Part shown: piece by piece, positions 5,498 through 7,807 of the stretch | Position numbering within the stretch: position 1 is the first letter of the stretch | Layout of the letters: the number at the start of each line of letters is the position of its first letter | Origin: Erysipelothrix sp. UBA3383 | Lineage (GTDB): Bacteria > Bacillota_I > Bacilli_A > Erysipelotrichales > Erysipelotrichaceae | Reading direction: 5' to 3' | Assembly: GCA_002358955.1 (NCBI GenBank) | Contig: DEPV01000102.1 | Coordinates: 228-8,034, forward strand | Length of the DNA stretch: 7,807 nucleotides | The notes under the pieces: generated by a model | What the model saw: only the letters and a program-made list of their open reading frames with translations | What the model was told of the DNA's origin: nothing | Databases searched by the model: none | Position numbers and translations under genes: made by a program

Positions 5498-5924
5498 AAA
5501 TCATTTGCTCATAAACTAGCATGTCATATCCTAGACGCTCATACAGTTTCTTCGCATTAGGATTCTCAAGTGAGACTTCCAAACGGAATCGTTTGACCTC
5601 TGGGAACATATCATGAATCATAGAAAAAGTTTTAGAACCATAGCCTTTTCCTTGATGCCCTTCCTCAATGGTTAACTCTTCAATCCATAAAGCAGGAGCC
5701 CCGACTTCAGTTGAAAACATTTTTGAACATAGAACATAACCAATTTGCTTGTTATCAGCTTCAAGAAAAAAACCAAACGCATCATCATGACTTAAGATAT
5801 GATCATAGTTACGATTGAACAAAGCCATGTCCGGTTCACCTAAAACTGCTGGTGAATTATAGAAATTATGAGCCAGTGATAAATACTTATCACGAGATTC
5901 TTCTTGAAATGGAATTAATTTCAT
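5487..5924 (-). CDS. GNAT-family N-acetyltransferase
   Basis: The 145-residue protein has the GNAT core. Motif A is WIEELTIEEGHQGKGYGSK (80-98), with the acetyl-CoA pyrophosphate-binding Q/R-x-x-G-x-G/A pattern as QGKGYG (91-96). The downstream strand is RFRLEV, followed by the motif B segment NPNAKKLYERLGY (121-133). It would transfer acetyl from acetyl-CoA to an amine on a small molecule or protein; the substrate cannot be read from the sequence. It begins 12 bases after the methyltransferase stop, with a partial ribosome binding site (AAGTAGGT), and overlaps the next gene by 11 bases. Position alone does not make it a ribosomal-protein acetyltransferase, although the translation-related operon makes that worth considering. 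Confidence 0.9.
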   Translation of the reverse strand: MKLIPFQEESRDKYLSLAHNFYNSPAVLGEPDMALFNRNYDHILSHDDAFGFFLEADNKQIGYVLCSKMFSTEVGAPALWIEELTIEEGHQGKGYGSKTFSMIHDMFPEVKRFRLEVSLENPNAKKLYERLGYDMLVYEQMIYDR

Positions 5925-5936
5925 TGTTAAACCTAC

Positions 5937-6644
5937 TTACTTTCTAAATTGATATCCGATGATTGCTGCTGCAATGGCAACATTCAAGGATTCAAAATTT
6001 GAAGTTTCAATAATGATGTGCTCAGACACCTTATCTAATACTTTCTGTGAAACACCGGCACCTTCAGAACCCATAATAAATCCTAAAGATTCACCTTGAA
6101 CACTGCTTAATGGTTTGGATGTGTCACTCAGTGCTGTTGCAAATAATACAACACCTTGATCTTGAAGAAAATCAATCGCTTCAAGAATATCCATACGGAT
6201 GCATGGAATATGAAACAGTGCACCTTGTGTTGAACGAATCACTTTATCATTATAAAGATCAACACTATCGTTACTCATGATGACTGCATCAAACCCAAAA
6301 CTATGAGCGGTACGAATGATTGTTCCTAAGTTACCGGGATCTGATACACCATCACACAATAAGAATCGGGTTCCTTCTGGTATGGTTTGCTGTGGTATTT
6401 CTACCTTTGCAAACACCGAAGATCCAGACTTCGTCTGTGATAAGCGATCTGCAATTGCTTCTGTAATTTCAATATCAAAACTTGAATCAAGACCTAGTGT
6501 CTCATACTTCAAGTTAGAATTTTGAAGTTCTTGAATTAAATGATCACCCTCAAGCAAGAAAGTACCGCTTTGATCGCGGTATTTCTTTTGCTTCAGTTTA
6601 ATAAGACCCTTGATAGTGTCATTATTTACGGATGTGATTTTCAC
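5937..6644 (-). CDS. SpoU/TrmH-family (SPOUT) RNA 2'-O-methyltransferase
   Basis: The protein has 235 residues. An N-terminal RNA-binding segment of the SpoU_sub_bind type (ITSVNNDTIKGLIKLKQKKYRDQSGTFLLEG, 3-33) is followed by a SPOUT domain. Motif 1 is DGVSDPGNLGTIIRTAHSFG (98-117), including the conserved Asn105 and the catalytic Arg111. Motif 2 is GSEGAGVS (192-199). Motif 3 is ESLNVAIAAAI (218-228). The knotted dimer uses S-adenosylmethionine to methylate a ribose 2'-OH in rRNA or tRNA; which nucleotide cannot be told. The layout resembles Bacillus YsgA or RlmB. It starts with GTG, whose G is the last base of the ileS stop (TAGTG), with no clear ribosome binding site, so translation is coupled to ileS. 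Confidence 0.92.
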   Translation of the reverse strand: MKITSVNNDTIKGLIKLKQKKYRDQSGTFLLEGDHLIQELQNSNLKYETLGLDSSFDIEITEAIADRLSQTKSGSSVFAKVEIPQQTIPEGTRFLLCDGVSDPGNLGTIIRTAHSFGFDAVIMSNDSVDLYNDKVIRSTQGALFHIPCIRMDILEAIDFLQDQGVVLFATALSDTSKPLSSVQGESLGFIMGSEGAGVSQKVLDKVSEHIIIETSNFESLNVAIAAAIIGYQFRK

Positions 6645-7807
6645 TATGCTTCAAGTACTGAGTGACAACGATCACACAGCCCTTTCTCATCAACTGAGTC
6701 TACAATGTTCCAGCAACGTGGACATGTTTCTCCAGTAACAGCTTCTACACCAATTTGAACATCGAAATGAACATCTTGTGCTTCTTCTGTAAATGATAGT
6801 TTAGAAACGATGAACCATTGTGCTAAATGATCACCTAGTACTGATGTTAATAAGTTTTGTGTTTCTTCACCAACATTCAGTAATACATGTGCTTCTAGTG
6901 ATTTACCAATCACTTTTTCAGCACGGCTTACTTCAAGTGCTTTAAACACAGCTTCACGTAATGTGAACAGTGCTTCCATTTGTTCTACTTCTGCATCATT
7001 CAATACTAGTTCTGTAAGATCTGAGAACTTACTTAAGTGTACGGATTCTAATTCAGGCATGAAAATTTGTGTCAATTCTTCCATTGTATGTGGAATGATT
7101 GGAGCCATTAATCGTGAGTAGATTGTTAGTGCATGGTATAGAACCGTTTGGATTTCACGACGTTTAGGATCATTACTGCTTTCGATATACAGAATATCTT
7201 TAGTATAGTCTAAGTAGTATGAAGACATCATGTTTGTAAGTGATGTTAATACAGCTGTCGTAACATCTTTATATTCAAAGCGTGAGTAAGCATCCAGTGA
7301 TAGATTGTTTACCTTGATTGCTTCATTTAATACATAACGGTTTAATACTGACATATCTTCAATTGCTACAGAATCTGTTTCAAAGTTGAAGTCTGCTAAG
7401 TTACCGTGCATAAAGCGCATTGTGTTACGGATCTTACGGTATGATTCTGAAACTTGTTTTAAGAGGTCTTGAGATAAGCTCATGTCTGCATGGTAATCTA
7501 CTGATGTAACCCATAGACGTAAGATATCAGTTCCTAATGTTTTTGAGATTTCTTGAGGACTTAAAGCATTTCCTGCTGATTTACTCATTTTCTCCCCGTT
7601 GTCTTGCATTAAGAAACCATGAGCCAATACATTTTTGTAAGGTGCGATTCCATAAAGTGCTACAGAGATAATTAATGATGAGTTAAACCATCCACGGAAT
7701 TGGTCACTACCTTCTGAATAAACATCAACTGGTAGTGGAACTTCATCGTGGTTTAGTGCTGCTGTATGACTTGATCCTGAATCAAACCAAACATCCATAA
7801 TGTCGGT
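6644..7807 (-). CDS. ileS: Isoleucyl-tRNA synthetase, C-terminal part (5' end outside window)
   Basis: The reading frame is open to base 7807, so about 387 residues of a roughly 900-residue enzyme are present. It charges tRNA-Ile with isoleucine. The visible class I catalytic-core end includes TDIMDVWFDSGSSH, GSDQFRGWFNSSL and the signature GEKMSKS, which grips ATP. After this come the anticodon-binding helical domain and a C-terminal zinc finger with four cysteines, CPRC and CDRC, 13 residues apart. This zinc finger is typical of the bacterial (IleS1) type. The signature HIGH motif and editing domain lie beyond the edge. The stop codon overlaps the GTG of the methyltransferase gene by one base. 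A leader such as a T-box would lie upstream, outside this window. Nothing is broken in the part seen. Confidence 0.97.
   Translation of the reverse strand, partial: TDIMDVWFDSGSSHTAALNHDEVPLPVDVYSEGSDQFRGWFNSSLIISVALYGIAPYKNVLAHGFLMQDNGEKMSKSAGNALSPQEISKTLGTDILRLWVTSVDYHADMSLSQDLLKQVSESYRKIRNTMRFMHGNLADFNFETDSVAIEDMSVLNRYVLNEAIKVNNLSLDAYSRFEYKDVTTAVLTSLTNMMSSYYLDYTKDILYIESSNDPKRREIQTVLYHALTIYSRLMAPIIPHTMEELTQIFMPELESVHLSKFSDLTELVLNDAEVEQMEALFTLREAVFKALEVSRAEKVIGKSLEAHVLLNVGEETQNLLTSVLGDHLAQWFIVSKLSFTEEAQDVHFDVQIGVEAVTGETCPRCWNIVDSVDEKGLCDRCHSVLEA

Noticed and set aside
6316..6525. Plus-strand 69-residue reading frame inside the methyltransferase gene
   Set aside because: Antisense to conserved SPOUT motif 1, no ribosome binding site, no recognisable protein features.

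Overview
The window looks like a piece of chromosome from a low-GC member of the Bacillota (Firmicutes). The evidence is AT-rich DNA, strong AGGAGG-type ribosome binding sites, compact head-to-tail operons, T-tailed hairpin terminators, and proteins of Bacillus-like families (YutG-type PgpA, M32 carboxypeptidase, PadR–DUF2812). Trp is encoded by TGG, and every gene whose end is visible stops with TAA or TAG, so the standard bacterial code fits. My best guess is the Erysipelotrichia (Erysipelothrix-like), but that is an impression from protein flavour, not something the sequence proves.

Layout from left to right. (1) Bases 1-98, minus strand: a strong sigma-A-like promoter followed directly by the 5' part of a TPP (thiamine pyrophosphate) riboswitch. 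The window edge cuts the aptamer, and the controlled gene lies outside. (2) Bases 163-1429, minus strand: a two-gene operon of a PgpA-family phosphatase and a divergent AAC(3)-fold acetyltransferase. The two are translationally coupled, with a promoter in front and an intrinsic terminator behind. (3) Bases 1444-3678, plus strand, divergent from the previous operon: an M32 metallocarboxypeptidase, then a Mn-type superoxide dismutase and a terminator. (4) Bases 3710-5182, plus strand: a self-contained regulatory module of a PadR-family repressor overlapping a DUF2812 membrane protein. Its promoter carries a three-box GATATC-type repeat with an exact 13-bp period, a likely autoregulatory operator. 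The PadR start codon is unclear: the best ribosome binding site points at an ATC one base away from ATG. (5) Bases 5207-7807, minus strand: an operon beginning outside the window with ileS (C-terminal part present), then a SpoU/TrmH-family RNA methyltransferase, a GNAT acetyltransferase and a small two-helix membrane protein with a zinc ribbon. It ends in a 14-bp hairpin shared with the convergent PadR module. These four genes overlap or nearly abut.

Most of the content is housekeeping: isoleucyl-tRNA charging, RNA methylation, phospholipid synthesis, oxidative defence and peptide turnover. The accessory-looking parts are the PadR–DUF2812 pair, the AAC(3)-like protein and the zinc-ribbon membrane protein. 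I found no insertion sequence, CRISPR array, tRNA, rRNA or prophage gene. Apart from the 201-base left end described above, no non-coding stretch exceeds about 150 bases.
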